From positions 1-57,770 of the forward strand of contig NZ_JAUYRO010000086.1 in NCBI RefSeq assembly GCF_030696805.1: a stretch of 57,770 bases of DNA. The letters run 5' to 3'. The notes below the pieces were generated by a model. That model made no database searches. It had not been told where the DNA came from and saw nothing but the letters and a program-made list of their open reading frames with translations. Position 1 is the first letter of the stretch. Each line of letters starts with the position of its first letter. The translations under genes and the position numbers were made by a program. This DNA comes from Methyloversatilis sp. GTDB lineage: Bacteria > Pseudomonadota > Gammaproteobacteria > Burkholderiales > Rhodocyclaceae. Of the stretch, positions 42,951 through 51,906 are shown one piece after another.

Positions 42951-43673
42951 ATGCGTAAGTTATTCCATGCTGTCGGTTTGGCAGTCACTGTCTTCATGCC
43001 GGTGCCGGCACTTTCTTCCGTGTCGGGCAGCGTCGTCTGCAGTGGCGTCATGAACGTGTTCGAGGGCGATTCGACGAACCTCGTCTGCGGCGGCGACCTG
43101 TCGCTGAACGACGCCGTCATCAACGACCCGCTGAAGGTGGTGATCGAGGCCACCGGCAGGCTGACGCTGTTGCGCCTGCATGTTCAGGCGCCGCTGATCG
43201 AACTGGTCGCGTCCGCCATCGAGGTCGATGGGGCGTCGGTACTTTCCGGCGACGATATTCGCTTCATCAGCGGTCCGGGCGATGATCCGTCACTCCCTTC
43301 ACAGCCCCTGTCGCCCTCCTCTCATCCGATTGACTGGCAGGTTTTCAACATCGGTGACGTGATCGACCGGAGTGAAACTCTCGCCGGCCCGGGGGGTAAT
43401 ACGCTGTCCAGCCTGATTGTTCGGGGAGGTGCCTCGCTCCAGATGGGCGGTGGCAGTCCCGGCGACAGTGGCCGCATCGTCTTGATCAACAGCGGCGGCG
43501 TTCGCGTCCAGGGTGGCAGCCTCGTCGTTGCAGGGGCGCTGGAGGGGGCTGGCGGTGATGGTACGCCTCCCGTCTTCATCGCCGGCAATGTGCCCGAGCC
43601 ATCGCCTGCCCTGCTTCTCGCTGCCGGTCTGGGTGTCCTCATACTGCAGCGGCGAATGAAAATGGATTCCTGA
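42951..43673 (+). CDS. PEP-CTERM secreted protein, unknown function
   Basis: This 240-residue protein has a signal peptide (about 1-25), a repetitive Gly/Ser/Val-rich beta-type body, and a C-terminal VPEPSPALLLAAGLGVLIL helix followed by QRR, a PEP-CTERM sorting signal. The tail after the arginines (MKMDS) is unusual. The body is not assigned to any family. GGAA precedes the ATG at 42951. It is the third PEP-CTERM gene in about 4 kb. Confidence 0.8.
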   Translation: MRKLFHAVGLAVTVFMPVPALSSVSGSVVCSGVMNVFEGDSTNLVCGGDLSLNDAVINDPLKVVIEATGRLTLLRLHVQAPLIELVASAIEVDGASVLSGDDIRFISGPGDDPSLPSQPLSPSSHPIDWQVFNIGDVIDRSETLAGPGGNTLSSLIVRGGASLQMGGGSPGDSGRIVLINSGGVRVQGGSLVVAGALEGAGGDGTPPVFIAGNVPEPSPALLLAAGLGVLILQRRMKMDS

Positions 43674-43710
43674 TAGCCAGACCTTTCCCTGTCCGGCGTA
43701 TGCTTGGCCG

Positions 43711-44559
43711 ATGAGTACGTTGTACGGCATCGATTTCACTTCGTCTCCGTCGTCGCGCAAACCGGTCACCGTAGCCCGCGGGCACCTCGCCGACGACGGT
43801 ATCCTGATCCTCGAATCGATCGAGCGACTCCCCGCGTGGAGCGCCTTCGAAGCCTTCCTGATGCGACCCGGCCCGTGGCTGGGGGCGTTCGACTTTCCGT
43901 TCGGTCTGCCGCGCGAATCGGTGCTGGAACACGGCTGGCCGACCGACTGGGCTGGTATGGTGCGTGCCGTGTCGCAGCTTTCACGCAATGAATTCAAGGC
44001 TTTGGCCGATGCGGAACGGGCGCCTCGGCCTGTCGGACAGAAATATACCCATCGCGCGACGGACCGGCCGGCGGGCTCGCACAGCCCGATGAAATTCGTC
44101 AATCCACCGGTCGGCCGGATGTTTCAGGAAGGTGCGCGCCGCCTCCTTGAGGCCGGCGTACATCTGCCAGGCATGCATGGCGGAGACGGATTGCGCGTGG
44201 CCCTGGAGGCCTACCCGGGCTGGCTGGCGCGCCGCATCGTACCGGCGTCGTACAAGAGCGAATCGGCCGTCGGCCAGACGCAGGCTCGGCTGGCCAACCG
44301 CATGCTCATCATCGAAGCCTTGCAGCGCGGCGCACATCCGCTGGGTATCGTCCTGCGCTGCGACGACACAGCGCTGCTCGATTCGATGGCCACCGACGGC
44401 ACCGGCGATCTGCTCGACTGCGTGCTGTGCCTGATCCAGGCGGCCTGGGCCTGGACACGGCGCGATGCGGGCTACGGGTTGCCGCTGCAGATCGACCCGG
44501 TGGAAGGATGGATTGTCGGCGTTCAGCCCGCCAGTGCGCCGGACGGGCGGCAGCACTGA
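43711..44559 (+). CDS. DUF429 protein, predicted RNase H-like fold
   Basis: This 282-residue protein has the DUF429 N-terminal motif YGIDFTSSPS and GAFDFPFGLPRE, with acidic residues in places expected for an RNase H-like active site (Asp8, Asp61-type). Later motifs: EAYPGWLAR and TGDLLDCVLCLIQAAW. DUF429 proteins are predicted nucleases, but no substrate is known. No operon partner is obvious; it is convergent with nhaR, 109 bp away. Confidence 0.83.
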   Translation: MSTLYGIDFTSSPSSRKPVTVARGHLADDGILILESIERLPAWSAFEAFLMRPGPWLGAFDFPFGLPRESVLEHGWPTDWAGMVRAVSQLSRNEFKALADAERAPRPVGQKYTHRATDRPAGSHSPMKFVNPPVGRMFQEGARRLLEAGVHLPGMHGGDGLRVALEAYPGWLARRIVPASYKSESAVGQTQARLANRMLIIEALQRGAHPLGIVLRCDDTALLDSMATDGTGDLLDCVLCLIQAAWAWTRRDAGYGLPLQIDPVEGWIVGVQPASAPDGRQH

Positions 44560-44668
44560 ACCGTTTCGTCCTGGCATAGATGGCGGTTTGTCCAGCTGAA
44601 GTTGGCCTGCCGTTTCCCGATCGGCGACGGCGCGCGCTCAACTTTCGCATCGCGGACAGGGTCTGCTC

Positions 44669-45565
44669 CTACGACAGACCGGTACGATCCGATTCTTGCT
44701 GGCCGAGCACCTTCTGCACCAGCGGATGCTGCACGCGACGCTCGGCGGAAATGGCGTAGAAGTGCTCGACCACCTCGTCGCAGCGGCCGAGCAGCTGCAG
44801 GCCTCGCTGGCCGGTGAGTTCGTCGTGCGACCACTCGGTCGCCGGAAACGCCCCCAGACCGCTTTCGCCGAAGGTGGCCAGCAACGCGCTGTCCTCGAAT
44901 TCGCCCGCCACTCGCGGGCGCAGTGACTTGCGATCGAACCAGTCGTCGATGCGGGCACGCACCGCGGCGTGGCGGCTCGGCAGCAGCAGCGGCATCTGGT
45001 CCAGACAGGCCGGAAACGCCGCATCGGACAAGGCGCGCAGCGCGGGTGAGGCGTACCACATCAGCGCAGCTTCACCGAGCGCGTGGCTGTACACCTTCAG
45101 ATTCGGATTGACCGGCGCCGGGCGGTCGGCCAGCACCACGTCAAGCCGGTGCAGCGCGAGATCGGCCAGCAGGTCATTGAACTCCCCCTCGCTGCACAGA
45201 AGATGCAGGCCTTCGGTGTCGGTCGCAGGCAAGAGCAGATGGCGCGCCACCGGCTTTGGCAGGCCGTCGGAAATGCCAACCGACAGACGCACGCCCTGTG
45301 ACGACGCGGCTTCCCGCACCGCCAGCGGCAGCTGTTCGCCAAGCTGGAATATCTGTTCGGCGTAGCGCAGTGCCACGACGCCCGCGGCGGTCAGTTCAAC
45401 ACTGCGTCCGGATGGCTTGAACAGCGCGTGGCCAAGCGCAGCTTCGAGCGTGTGAATCTGCGTGCTGACGGTCTGCACCGCCATGTCGAGTCGCTCGGCC
45501 GCGCGCGCAATGCCGCCTTCCTTCGTCGCAACCCAGAAGTAATACAGATGACGGTAGTTGAGCAC
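44669..45565 (-). CDS. nhaR: LysR-type regulator NhaR
   Basis: This 298-residue LysR regulator has the typical NhaR N-terminus MLNYRHLYYFWVATKEGG and winged helix (AAERLDMAVQTVSTQIHTLE), followed by a ligand-binding domain. In E. coli NhaR answers sodium and controls nhaA. No nhaA is in the window, though the Mrp Na+/H+ antiporter lies 20 kb away. It is divergent from the HPF-like gene; the 109-bp gap is AT-rich and should hold both promoters. Confidence 0.9.
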   Translation of the reverse strand: MLNYRHLYYFWVATKEGGIARAAERLDMAVQTVSTQIHTLEAALGHALFKPSGRSVELTAAGVVALRYAEQIFQLGEQLPLAVREAASSQGVRLSVGISDGLPKPVARHLLLPATDTEGLHLLCSEGEFNDLLADLALHRLDVVLADRPAPVNPNLKVYSHALGEAALMWYASPALRALSDAAFPACLDQMPLLLPSRHAAVRARIDDWFDRKSLRPRVAGEFEDSALLATFGESGLGAFPATEWSHDELTGQRGLQLLGRCDEVVEHFYAISAERRVQHPLVQKVLGQQESDRTGLS

Positions 45566-45674
45566 AGATACACCCGAGTTCTAAAAATACGAAGTCAAAG
45601 TACTACAAAGGTGTGTTTAAAGGAACCCAAACGGCGCGTAAGGTAAGCGCTCGTTCATCCACAGGAGGACTGTC

Positions 45675-46019
45675 ATGCAAGTCATCGTCGAATCACGAAG
45701 TGCCGAAGCAAGTGCCCTGCGCAGCGTGGCCGAAAACCGGCTGCGCGTGGTGCTGCGGCGTCTCGCCTGGCGAATCCCGAAGGCGCGGGTCAGTCTGTCC
45801 GACCTGAATGGGCCGAAAGGTGGCGAAGACAAGCACGTGCAGGTGGAACTGAGGCTGACCGGCGCCCGCCCCGTCGTCGTGTCTGCCACCGGACGCAACT
45901 GGCGCAAGGCGATCGATACCGCCCTCGCCCGGGCGAGCCAGCGTGTGGTACGCACCATGCGCCGCGCCCGCCAGGCAACGACGATGGCAGCGCCGCACCA
46001 CGAACTTGAAGCGATCTGA
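45675..46019 (+). CDS. HPF/RaiA-family ribosome-associated protein
   Basis: This 114-residue protein looks like the short hibernation-factor type: an alpha/beta fold with basic residues (RLRVVLRRLAWRIPKARVSL; VVVSATGRNWRKAIDTALA). It would bind the ribosome in slow growth. It differs from standard HPF and is probably a beta-proteobacterial subgroup. ACAGGAGG precedes the ATG. A BI-1 gene follows after 19 bp, probably in the same operon. Confidence 0.75.
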   Translation: MQVIVESRSAEASALRSVAENRLRVVLRRLAWRIPKARVSLSDLNGPKGGEDKHVQVELRLTGARPVVVSATGRNWRKAIDTALARASQRVVRTMRRARQATTMAAPHHELEAI

Positions 46020-46038
46020 ATTCACAGGAGATATCTAC

Positions 46039-46734
46039 ATGGAACTGCGATCGAAACGCGGCGCCGACATCACCACGCTGCCCTATGAAGAAGCTGGCTC
46101 GATGCTGGCCGATGCGCCGCGCAAGGTGTTGCGCAATACCTACATGCTGCTTGGCATCAATCTGGCCTTCAGCGCGCTGATCGCCGGTACCGCCGCAGCG
46201 ATGGCGTGGCCGGCGCCTGGCATCCTGCTGACGCTGGCCGGCTTTTTCGGCCTGCTGTTCGCCATCAACCGCTTTCGCGACAGCGGCGTCGGCGTGCTGC
46301 TCACGTTCGCGCTGACCGGCTTCATGGGCTACACCATCGGCCCGCTGCTGTCGTCGGTCGTCGCATTGCCCGGCGGCGGCCAGATCGTGACGATGGCGCT
46401 CGGCGCCACAGCCGGCGTGTTCCTCGCGATGTCGACGTGGGCCAGCGTCACGAAGCGCGATCTGAGCGGCATGGGTGGCTTCCTGTTCATCGGTATGGTG
46501 GTGGCGATCCTGGCCGGTCTGGGCGCGATCTTCTTCCAGATGCCTGCGCTGTCGCTGACGGTGTCTGCGGCGGTGGTGCTGCTGATGGCCGGCATGATCG
46601 CCTTTGAAACCCAGCGCATCGTGCGCGGCGGCGAGACGAATTACGTCATGGCCACAACCGGCCTGTTCGTGTCGATCTTCAACCTCTTCACATCCTTGCT
46701 GCAGCTGTTCGGCTTCATGAGCAGCAGCGACTAG
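46039..46734 (+). CDS. Bax inhibitor-1 / YccA-family membrane protein
   Basis: This 231-residue inner-membrane protein has seven hydrophobic helices. BI-1 family features are present (LGATAGVFLAMSTWASVTK and GMIAFETQRIVRGGETNYV with the conserved acidic/aromatic part in helix 6-7, plus the final LFTSLLQLFGF). YccA in E. coli regulates the FtsH protease; others conduct Ca2+. CAGGAG precedes the ATG at 46039. A terminator follows after 23 bp. Confidence 0.9.
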   Translation: MELRSKRGADITTLPYEEAGSMLADAPRKVLRNTYMLLGINLAFSALIAGTAAAMAWPAPGILLTLAGFFGLLFAINRFRDSGVGVLLTFALTGFMGYTIGPLLSSVVALPGGGQIVTMALGATAGVFLAMSTWASVTKRDLSGMGGFLFIGMVVAILAGLGAIFFQMPALSLTVSAAVVLLMAGMIAFETQRIVRGGETNYVMATTGLFVSIFNLFTSLLQLFGFMSSSD

Positions 46735-46757
46735 TCTTCCAGCCGGACATTCCCCTT

Positions 46758-46792
46758 ATCCGCGCGCGGCTTGTCCGCCCGCGGATTTTTTT
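46758..46792 (+). terminator. Rho-independent terminator after the BI-1 gene
   Basis: ATCCGCG (46758-46764) pairs with CGCGGAT (46780-46786), followed by a T-run to 46792. This ends the HPF/BI-1 unit. Confidence 0.85.
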
Positions 46793-46921
46793 CGTCCGGA
46801 CCGCGCTGATACGGCCTTTTGGCAGAGCTGACCTCAAGCCGACCTGCCGATCATCCGTAATCAGAAGTTTGGGACAGATGCGCGGGCCGTCGTTCGCCAT
46901 GTCGTCGTGCAGGGGAAAGAC

Positions 46922-48085
46922 ATGCTTGAGAATTTGAGCGTGAAAAAGGCGTTCACGCTGTTCGGGGCGTCGTCGGCGCTGATCTGCTGCGCTGCATTCA
47001 ACATGGTTTCGGGCGGTGGCAACTGGCCGGTACAGATCGCCGTGTCGCTGCTGCTGCTTACGGGCGGCGCGCTGACCGGTCACTTCATGGGCCGCTTCTA
47101 CGGCGCACGCGCGGAAATCATCGTCGGCGGCCTTCATGCGCTGGCCAAGGGGCGGCTCGACCATCCGATCAATCTCGACGGCAAGGACGATTTCGCCTGG
47201 CTGGGCTACGAGTACAACTCGGCGCGCAAGGCAGTCAAGCAGCTGGTCGAACGGCTGCAGGCGCTGTCGACCACGCTTACCGGCTCGGCGGTGGAACTTT
47301 CACAAGCGTCGGGCGAAGCACGAGAAACGGTTACGCGTCAGCTCGATTCAATCCGCGCAGTGGGCAGCGCAATCGAACAGATGAGCGGCAAGATCCAGGA
47401 TGTGGAGTCGCTGTCACGCGAAGCCAGCGACCTGTCGCAGGCCGCAGGTGCCGCGTCTCAGACCGGCAAGCGGACGCTCGAAAGCGCGCTCGACAGTGTG
47501 CACGCAGCGTCCGGCAAGATGGCCGATTCCCTCACCGTGATCGAACGGCTGGTGGATGATTCGCGCGCCATCAACCGCATCAACGAACTGATCAAGGAAC
47601 TGTCGGACCAGACCAATCTGCTGGCGCTCAATGCGGCCATCGAAGCCGCACGCGCCGGCGAACAGGGACGCGGCTTTGCGGTGGTGGCCGATGAAGTCCG
47701 CCAGCTGGCGCAGCGCAGCCAGGCCTCGTCGAACGACATAAGCGAACTGGTGGTGCGCATTCGCGATGATGCGGAAGAGACCATCACCCTGGTGCGCGGC
47801 TCCAATGACGAAGTGACGGTGGCGACGCAGAACACCGCCGCCGCGGTGAGCGAGTTCGACGGCATCCTGCAGCGGCTGCAGGCGCTGTCCGGCAAGTCGG
47901 CGACCATCAGCGACAGCCTCGGCGCACAGAACGCGTCGGTCGGTGAAATCGTGCGCAATACCGAATTGCTGTTTTCGCTGTCCGAACAGAACGCGAATGT
48001 CGCCGAAGAAACTGCCCGTCAGGGTACCGAACTGGCCAGTTCGGCGCAGAACCTGCAGGATGCGGTACAGGTGTTCCGCGTCTGA
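46922..48085 (+). CDS. Methyl-accepting chemotaxis protein (short, membrane-anchored)
   Basis: This 387-residue transducer has two N-terminal transmembrane helices (about 15-30 and 37-55) with almost no periplasmic loop, then a HAMP-like segment and the signalling domain with an intact tip ([20 protein letters not shown] and [19 protein letters not shown]). It likely senses an internal or membrane cue. The ATG at 46922 follows GGGGAAA; a GTG five codons earlier is also possible. It ends at a terminator shared with htpG. Confidence 0.88.
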   Translation: MLENLSVKKAFTLFGASSALICCAAFNMVSGGGNWPVQIAVSLLLLTGGALTGHFMGRFYGARAEIIVGGLHALAKGRLDHPINLDGKDDFAWLGYEYNSARKAVKQLVERLQALSTTLTGSAVELSQASGEARETVTRQLDSIRAVGSAIEQMSGKIQDVESLSREASDLSQAAGAASQTGKRTLESALDSVHAASGKMADSLTVIERLVDDSRAINRINELIKELSDQTNLLALNAAIEAARAGEQGRGFAVVADEVRQLAQRSQASSNDISELVVRIRDDAEETITLVRGSNDEVTVATQNTAAAVSEFDGILQRLQALSGKSATISDSLGAQNASVGEIVRNTELLFSLSEQNANVAEETARQGTELASSAQNLQDAVQVFRV

Positions 48086-48100
48086 GCACGCATATCACGC

Positions 48101-48133
48101 AAAAAAAAGGCGCTTCGTTCTGAAGCGCCTTTT
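48101..48133. terminator. Bidirectional terminator between chemoreceptor and htpG
   Basis: AAGGCGCTTC and GAAGCGCCTT form a 10-bp stem with a 5-nt loop. T-runs on both strands (eight A before, four T after) allow termination in both directions for the two convergent genes. Confidence 0.92.
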
Positions 48134-48149
48134 GCATGCTTCAGCGCAA

Positions 48150-50087
48150 TTACGCTGAAGACTGTTCGCTGCTCATCGCCAGCATCAGCTGATTCATGCG
48201 GCGCACGAATATCGCCGGATCTTCGAGCGCGCCGCCTTCGGCCAGCAGGGCCTGATCGAACAGTACGGCCGCCCAGTCGTCGAAATGCGCGTTTTCATTG
48301 CGCAGCCGCTGCACCACCGGGTGCTGCGGGTTGATTTCCAGCGTGGGCTTCGACGCCGGCGCGTCGCGGCCGGCCGACTTCAGGATGCGCGCCAGATTGC
48401 CGCCGATCTCGAATTCGTCCGACACCAGGCAGGCCGGCGAATCGGTCAGGCGGTGCGTGATGCGTACCTCCTTCACCTGTTCGGCCAGCGTCGCCTGCAG
48501 GCGTTCGACCAGCGGCTTGAATTCGCCCTCGTCGCGTTCGCGCGCCTGCTTCTCGGCTTCGTCTTCCATCGCGCCCAGATCGAGCCCGCCCTTGGCGACC
48601 GACACCATCGGACGACCTTCGAACTCGGTCATGTTGCCGACCACCCACTCGTCGATGTGCTCGTGCATCAGCAGCACTTCGATGCCCTTCTTGCGGAACA
48701 CCTCCAGGTGCGGGCTGTTCTTTGCCGCCTTGAACGTCTCGGCGGTGACGTAGTAGATCTTGCTCTGGCCGTCCTTCATGCGCGACAGGTAGTCGGTCAG
48801 CGACACCGACTGCTCTTCGGTATCGAGATGTGTTGACGCAAAGCGCAGCAGCTTCGCGACGCGCTCGCGGTTGGCCGTGTCTTCGCCCACGCCTTCCTTG
48901 AACACATTGCCGAAGGCCTTCCAGAAGGTGGTGAATTTCTCCTTCTGCGCTGCGTCTTCGTTGTCGGCCAGGTCTTCCAGCACCGACAGGATCTTCTTCG
49001 TGCAGCCGGAGCGGATGGTGTCGATGTCACGCCCTTCCTGCAGGATTTCGCGCGACACGTTCAGCGGGAGGTCGGCCGAATCGACCACGCCGCGCACGAA
49101 GCGCAGATAGCCCGGCAGCAGCTTGTCGGCGTCGTCCATGATGAACACGCGGCGCACGTAGAGCTTCAGACCGTGCTTGGTCTTGCGGTCCCACATGTCG
49201 AATGGCGCGCGCGCCGGGATGTACAGCAGCTGGGTGTATTCGTGCCGGCCCTCGACACGCGCGTGCGACCAGGCCAGCGGCTCCTGGAAGTCGTGGCTGA
49301 CGTGCTTGTAGAACTCCTGGTACTGCTCTTCGGTGATGTCAGACTTCGAGCGGGTCCACAGCGCATTGGCCTGATTGACCGTTTCGTCCTCGTCGGTCGT
49401 GATCTGCTCGCCCTCTTTCCACTCTTCCTTCTTCATCACGACCGGCTGCAGGATGTGGTCGGAGTACTCGCGGATGATATGGCGCAGCTTGAAACCGGAC
49501 AGCAGTTCGTCCTGGTCTTCGCGCAGGTGCAGCACGATTTCGGTGCCGCGCGCCTCGAGTTCGATCTGTTCGACGGTGTACTCGCCTGCGGTGTCACCGG
49601 TCATCGAGCACGACCAGCGCACGCCGTCGGCGGTCGGCAGGCCGGCGCGCCGCGTGGTGACGGTAACCGTGTCGGCGACGATGAAGGCGGAGTAGAAACC
49701 GACGCCGAACTGGCCGATCAGATTCGCGTCCTTCTTCTGGTCGCCGGTCAGGCTGGAGAAAAATTCCTTGGTGCCGCTGCGGGCGATCGTACCGAGGTGG
49801 GAAATCGCCTCCTCGCGCGACATGCCAATGCCGTTGTCGGTGATCGTGATGGTGCGTGCGTCCTTGTCGAAGGCGACGCGGATTTTCAGGTCAGAGTCGG
49901 ATTCGAGCAGCGCCGGATCCGCAATCGCTTCGAAACGCAGCTTGTCGCAGGCGTCCGACGCATTGCTGATCAGTTCGCGCAGGAAAATGTCGCGGTTGCT
50001 GTACAGCGAATGGATCATCAGATGAAGCAGTTGCTTCACCTCGGCCTGGAAATTCATGGTCTGTGCGGCGGTGGCGGTTTCCGACAT
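48150..50087 (-). CDS. htpG: Molecular chaperone HtpG (Hsp90)
   Basis: This 645-residue cytoplasmic Hsp90 has the N-terminal ATPase motifs [39 protein letters not shown], and a middle-domain segment (SREILQE). Length fits the family. CGGAG precedes the ATG at 50087. A CTTGAA in the upstream region (50144-50149, minus strand) resembles half of a heat-shock promoter but lacks a matching -10. Divergent from the pseudouridine synthase. Confidence 0.95.
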   Translation of the reverse strand: MSETATAAQTMNFQAEVKQLLHLMIHSLYSNRDIFLRELISNASDACDKLRFEAIADPALLESDSDLKIRVAFDKDARTITITDNGIGMSREEAISHLGTIARSGTKEFFSSLTGDQKKDANLIGQFGVGFYSAFIVADTVTVTTRRAGLPTADGVRWSCSMTGDTAGEYTVEQIELEARGTEIVLHLREDQDELLSGFKLRHIIREYSDHILQPVVMKKEEWKEGEQITTDEDETVNQANALWTRSKSDITEEQYQEFYKHVSHDFQEPLAWSHARVEGRHEYTQLLYIPARAPFDMWDRKTKHGLKLYVRRVFIMDDADKLLPGYLRFVRGVVDSADLPLNVSREILQEGRDIDTIRSGCTKKILSVLEDLADNEDAAQKEKFTTFWKAFGNVFKEGVGEDTANRERVAKLLRFASTHLDTEEQSVSLTDYLSRMKDGQSKIYYVTAETFKAAKNSPHLEVFRKKGIEVLLMHEHIDEWVVGNMTEFEGRPMVSVAKGGLDLGAMEDEAEKQARERDEGEFKPLVERLQATLAEQVKEVRITHRLTDSPACLVSDEFEIGGNLARILKSAGRDAPASKPTLEINPQHPVVQRLRNENAHFDDWAAVLFDQALLAEGGALEDPAIFVRRMNQLMLAMSSEQSSA

Positions 50088-50190
50088 GGCGACTCCGTGA
50101 TAAGAAATGACAATCGCGGAAGGTTGAGACTTCCCCCCGACATTTCAAGTCCCCGCTATGCTGTGCGGTCCACAGATTGTTGACTTCACG

Positions 50191-51816
50191 ATGACCACTC
50201 GTCCGAAACTGGGTTTGCCGAGCAAATCCGACAGCCCGACCACCTCGGACCGCGACCCGGCCCGCAAGCCGGTGCGCAACAGCACCGCCAAATCCCGGAC
50301 ATTGAGCCGCAATACCACCCAGGTTGCGCCCGCCGCCAAGACTCCTCGCGGCCGTGACGGCGCGCCGGCACATTCCCGTGCTGCGCCGGGTGAAAAAAGT
50401 GCGCGCGCGCCGGGCACTCGTCCGCCAAGGCGCGACGGCGATGAACGCGCACCGCGCCGCGACATGGGTGACCGGCCGCCCCGCAAGGATTTCTCCGATC
50501 GTCCCCCGCGCACCGATCGTGGCGAGCGCCCCGCCCGCGCCCCCGGTGCCGACGACGCGCCGAAGCGCCCGTGGACGCCGCGCCCCGAGCGCGACAGCCG
50601 TCCGCCACGTGCCGAAGGTGGCGAACGCGCGCCGCGCGGCAATTTCGCTGATCGCCCGCCGCGTACCGATCGCGGTGACCGCCCGGCCCGTGCGCCCGGC
50701 GCCGACGACGCGTCGAAGCGCCCGTGGACGCCGCGCCCCGAGCGCGACAGCCGTCCGCCGCGCGCCGAAGGTGGCGAACGCGCGCCGCGCGGCAATTTCT
50801 CCGATCGTCCCCCCCGCACCGATCGCGGTGAGCGCCCTGTCCGAGCGCCCGGTGCCGACGACGCGCAGAAGCGCCCGTGGACGCCGCGCTCCGAGCGCGA
50901 CAGCCGTCCGCCGCGTGCCGAGGGCAGCGAGCGCCCGCGCAGCGCAAAGCCCGCCGCTGCGCCGCTGCGCCCGGCCAAGCCGTGGGAAGAGCGCGACATG
51001 GACAAGAAAGGTCGCGTAAAGGCCGTGCCGGCCGAAGAAGGCGACGATCACCCGAAGGACGGCATCCGCGTGTCGCGCTGGCTGGCCGACCGTGGGGCGG
51101 CGTCGCGCCGGGAAGCGGACGACTGGATCGTGCGCGGCTGGGTGACGGTCGATGGTGAAGTCGCCGTGCTCGGCCAGCGCGTGCTGTCGCATCAGAAGGT
51201 CGAGGTGAACAAGGAAGCGCGCGCCGACCAGGCGCTGCGCGTCACCGTGCTGATGCACAAGCCGGTCGGTTTCGTCAGCGGTCAGGCCGAAGACGGCCAC
51301 GAGCCGGCCAGTGTGCTGTTCGTGCCGGAAAACCAGTGGATGGGAGACAAGTCGGGGCAGACATTCAATCGCAACCATCTGCGCGGTCTGGCACCGGCCG
51401 GCCGGCTCGACATCGATTCCCACGGTCTGCTGGTGCTGACGCAGGACGGTCGTGTCGCCCGCGTGCTGATCGGCGAGGATTCGACGATAGAAAAGGAATA
51501 CCTGGTGCGCGTGCGGGCGACGAAGTCGTTCGGCAACGGCCCGCTGTCCGAAGTCTTTCCGGCCGAATCGATTGCGCTGCTGAATCACGGTCTCGAGTTG
51601 GACGACCAGCCGCTCAAACCGGCGAAGGTGAGCTGGCAGAACGAAGAACAGATGCGATTCGTGCTGCGTGAAGGCAAGAAGCGGCAGATCCGCCGCATGT
51701 GTGACGCGGTCGGCCTTGAAGTGGTTGCGCTCAAGCGCGTGCGCATCGGCCGCATCCCGCTCGCCGACCTGCCGGTCGGCAAGTGGCGCTATCTGCGACC
51801 GGACGAAGCTTTCTGA
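50191..51816 (+). CDS. 23S rRNA pseudouridine synthase (RluB/RluF/RsuA family) with repetitive disordered N-terminus
   Basis: This 541-residue enzyme isomerises uridine in rRNA. The C-terminal 250 residues are standard: S4 RNA-binding domain (about 291-345, RVSRWLADRGAASRREADDW), then the catalytic domain with GRLDIDSHGLLVLTQDG, whose Asp is catalytic. The first 290 residues are low-complexity Arg/Pro/Asp-rich sequence with a 51-residue unit repeated (117-167, 168-218, part at 219-249). Most family members are under 320 residues. The start is ATG 50191 or ATG 50158; neither has a ribosome site. The exact rRNA position is not predictable, so no symbol is given. Confidence 0.88.
   Translation: MTTRPKLGLPSKSDSPTTSDRDPARKPVRNSTAKSRTLSRNTTQVAPAAKTPRGRDGAPAHSRAAPGEKSARAPGTRPPRRDGDERAPRRDMGDRPPRKDFSDRPPRTDRGERPARAPGADDAPKRPWTPRPERDSRPPRAEGGERAPRGNFADRPPRTDRGDRPARAPGADDASKRPWTPRPERDSRPPRAEGGERAPRGNFSDRPPRTDRGERPVRAPGADDAQKRPWTPRSERDSRPPRAEGSERPRSAKPAAAPLRPAKPWEERDMDKKGRVKAVPAEEGDDHPKDGIRVSRWLADRGAASRREADDWIVRGWVTVDGEVAVLGQRVLSHQKVEVNKEARADQALRVTVLMHKPVGFVSGQAEDGHEPASVLFVPENQWMGDKSGQTFNRNHLRGLAPAGRLDIDSHGLLVLTQDGRVARVLIGEDSTIEKEYLVRVRATKSFGNGPLSEVFPAESIALLNHGLELDDQPLKPAKVSWQNEEQMRFVLREGKKRQIRRMCDAVGLEVVALKRVRIGRIPLADLPVGKWRYLRPDEAF
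50539..50937 (+). repeat. 153-bp tandem repeat inside the pseudouridine synthase gene
   Basis: Two full 153-bp units (50539-50691, 50692-50844) and a partial third (50845-50937) code for 51-residue Arg/Pro-rich repeats beginning APGADDA-KRPWTPR-ERDS. The units are in frame, so copy-number change would not break the gene. Confidence 0.85.
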
Positions 51817-51861
51817 AGGTCGGTACCCTGTCACCAAGATGTAGACGAACTGCATTCTTCG

Positions 51862-51906
51862 TGTAACGCCTCGTTCGTAGTCTTCACACACTACGGAGGC
51901 GTTACA
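51862..51906 (+). promoter_or_regulatory. Hairpin that sequesters the ribosome site of the downstream membrane protein
   Basis: TGTAACGCCTC (51862-51872) pairs perfectly with GAGGCGTTACA (51896-51906), and CGTAGT (51876-51881) with ACTACG (51890-51895), around an 8-nt loop. A 3-nt bulge (51873-51875) separates the stems. GGAGG (51895-51899) and the first base of the ATG lie inside the stem, so translation would be blocked when it forms. No U-tract, so not a terminator. Confidence 0.7.

Noticed and set aside
50144-50149. Heat-shock (sigma-32) promoter for htpG
   Set aside because: CTTGAA is present on the minus strand but no CCCCAT-like -10 follows at 13-15 bp.
49891-51891. Very long minus-strand open frame opposite the pseudouridine synthase (over 600 codons)
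   Set aside because: It is antisense to the repeated Arg/Pro-rich region and htpG, has repeat-derived low-complexity sequence and no family motif. High GC keeps stop codons rare.
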